Source: Amycolatopsis sacchari (GTDB lineage Bacteria; Actinomycetota; Actinomycetes; Mycobacteriales; Pseudonocardiaceae). From it: a stretch of 64,000 nt of DNA. Made by a program: the position numbers and the translations under genes. Each line of letters starts with the position of its first letter. Position 1 is the stretch's first letter. Positions 63,967 to 64,000 of the stretch are shown piece by piece. The stretch lies in the NCBI RefSeq assembly GCF_900114035.1, contig NZ_FORP01000001.1:310001-374000 (forward strand). Reading direction: 5' to 3'. The notes below the pieces were generated by a model. The model had not been told where the DNA came from. It did no database searches and saw only the letters and a list, made by a program, of their open reading frames with translations.

Positions 63967-64000
63967 TCAGACCGTCGCGCCGAGCATGCGCAGCACCAGG
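63967..64000 (-). CDS. 3' end of a gene running off the window
   Basis: On the minus strand the last bases read LVLRMLGATV then stop TGA (plus TCA at 63967-63969). The frame stays open to the window edge. The tail resembles the end of many regulators and enzymes, but ten residues cannot identify it. Confidence 0.35.
   Translation of the reverse strand, partial: LVLRMLGATV

Overview
The window is about 64 kb of very GC-rich DNA with the codon bias, GTG/TTG starts, stop/start overlaps and leaderless promoters of an actinomycete. The best taxonomic pointer is the gcoA-gcoB pair at 14695-16927. It matches the guaiacol O-demethylase of Amycolatopsis at every active-site position I can recall, so a Pseudonocardiales host, probably Amycolatopsis, is inferred. 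There are about 55 genes. I found no rRNA or tRNA gene, insertion sequence, prophage or CRISPR array.

Layout. (1) 512-10525: a LacI-type repressor diverges from a six-gene catabolic operon (hydantoinase/oxoprolinase A and B, Gfo/Idh/MocA dehydrogenase, DAO-family oxidase, MHS transporter, gamma-glutamyltransferase-like enzyme), with two clean palindromic operators between them. (2) 10572-13603: 5-dehydro-4-deoxyglucarate dehydratase, a sugar porter and a small flavin-fold protein. (3) 13611-16927: AraC regulator and gcoAB, ended by a 15-bp-stem terminator. (4) 16994-22366: secreted protease, OsmC, Atu4866-like protein, SDR, HpnB-like glycosyltransferase, TetR and a quinone-oxidoreductase-like enzyme. 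(5) 22444-26540: a tightly overlapped operon of GntR, ADP-ribosylglycohydrolase, NCS1 permease and PfkB kinase. (6) 26817-32001: LacI regulator and a FrcBCA-like sugar ABC transporter with a dehydrogenase. (7) 32005-35439: a LysR-like ligand domain without its HTH, a DUF5997 protein, a DinB protein and a WYL regulator. (8) 35426-41910: glycerol regulon (orphan glpK, IclR, glpF-glpK-glpD). (9) 41926-45545: NmrA-like protein, LysR regulator, a broken gene and a P450. (10) 45615-50443: ribonucleotide reductase nrdA-nrdB, with an intein in NrdA. (11) 50647-59606: acyl-CoA carboxylase/dehydrogenase operon with an AtuA-like protein and TetR. (12) 59670-64000: a small protein, then a minus-strand operon of epoxide hydrolase, fungal-type cytosine deaminase, 2OG-Fe oxygenase and NCS1 permease.

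Most of the window is carbon and nitrogen scavenging. Many small operons each pair a transporter, one or two catabolic enzymes and a local one-component regulator, and for several the operator can be read directly.

The points most worth following up are these. The NrdA intein has Cys1 and the terminal His-Asn but is followed by Gly, so it lacks the +1 nucleophile needed for splicing. NrdB has Phe at the radical-tyrosine position and a Glu metal ligand, as in class Ic enzymes. Decayed tandem copies of gene 3' ends fill three junctions (1-511, 26541-26816, 33105-33535). A headless LysR protein carries an AT-hook-like tail and sits beside an internally duplicated DUF5997 protein.
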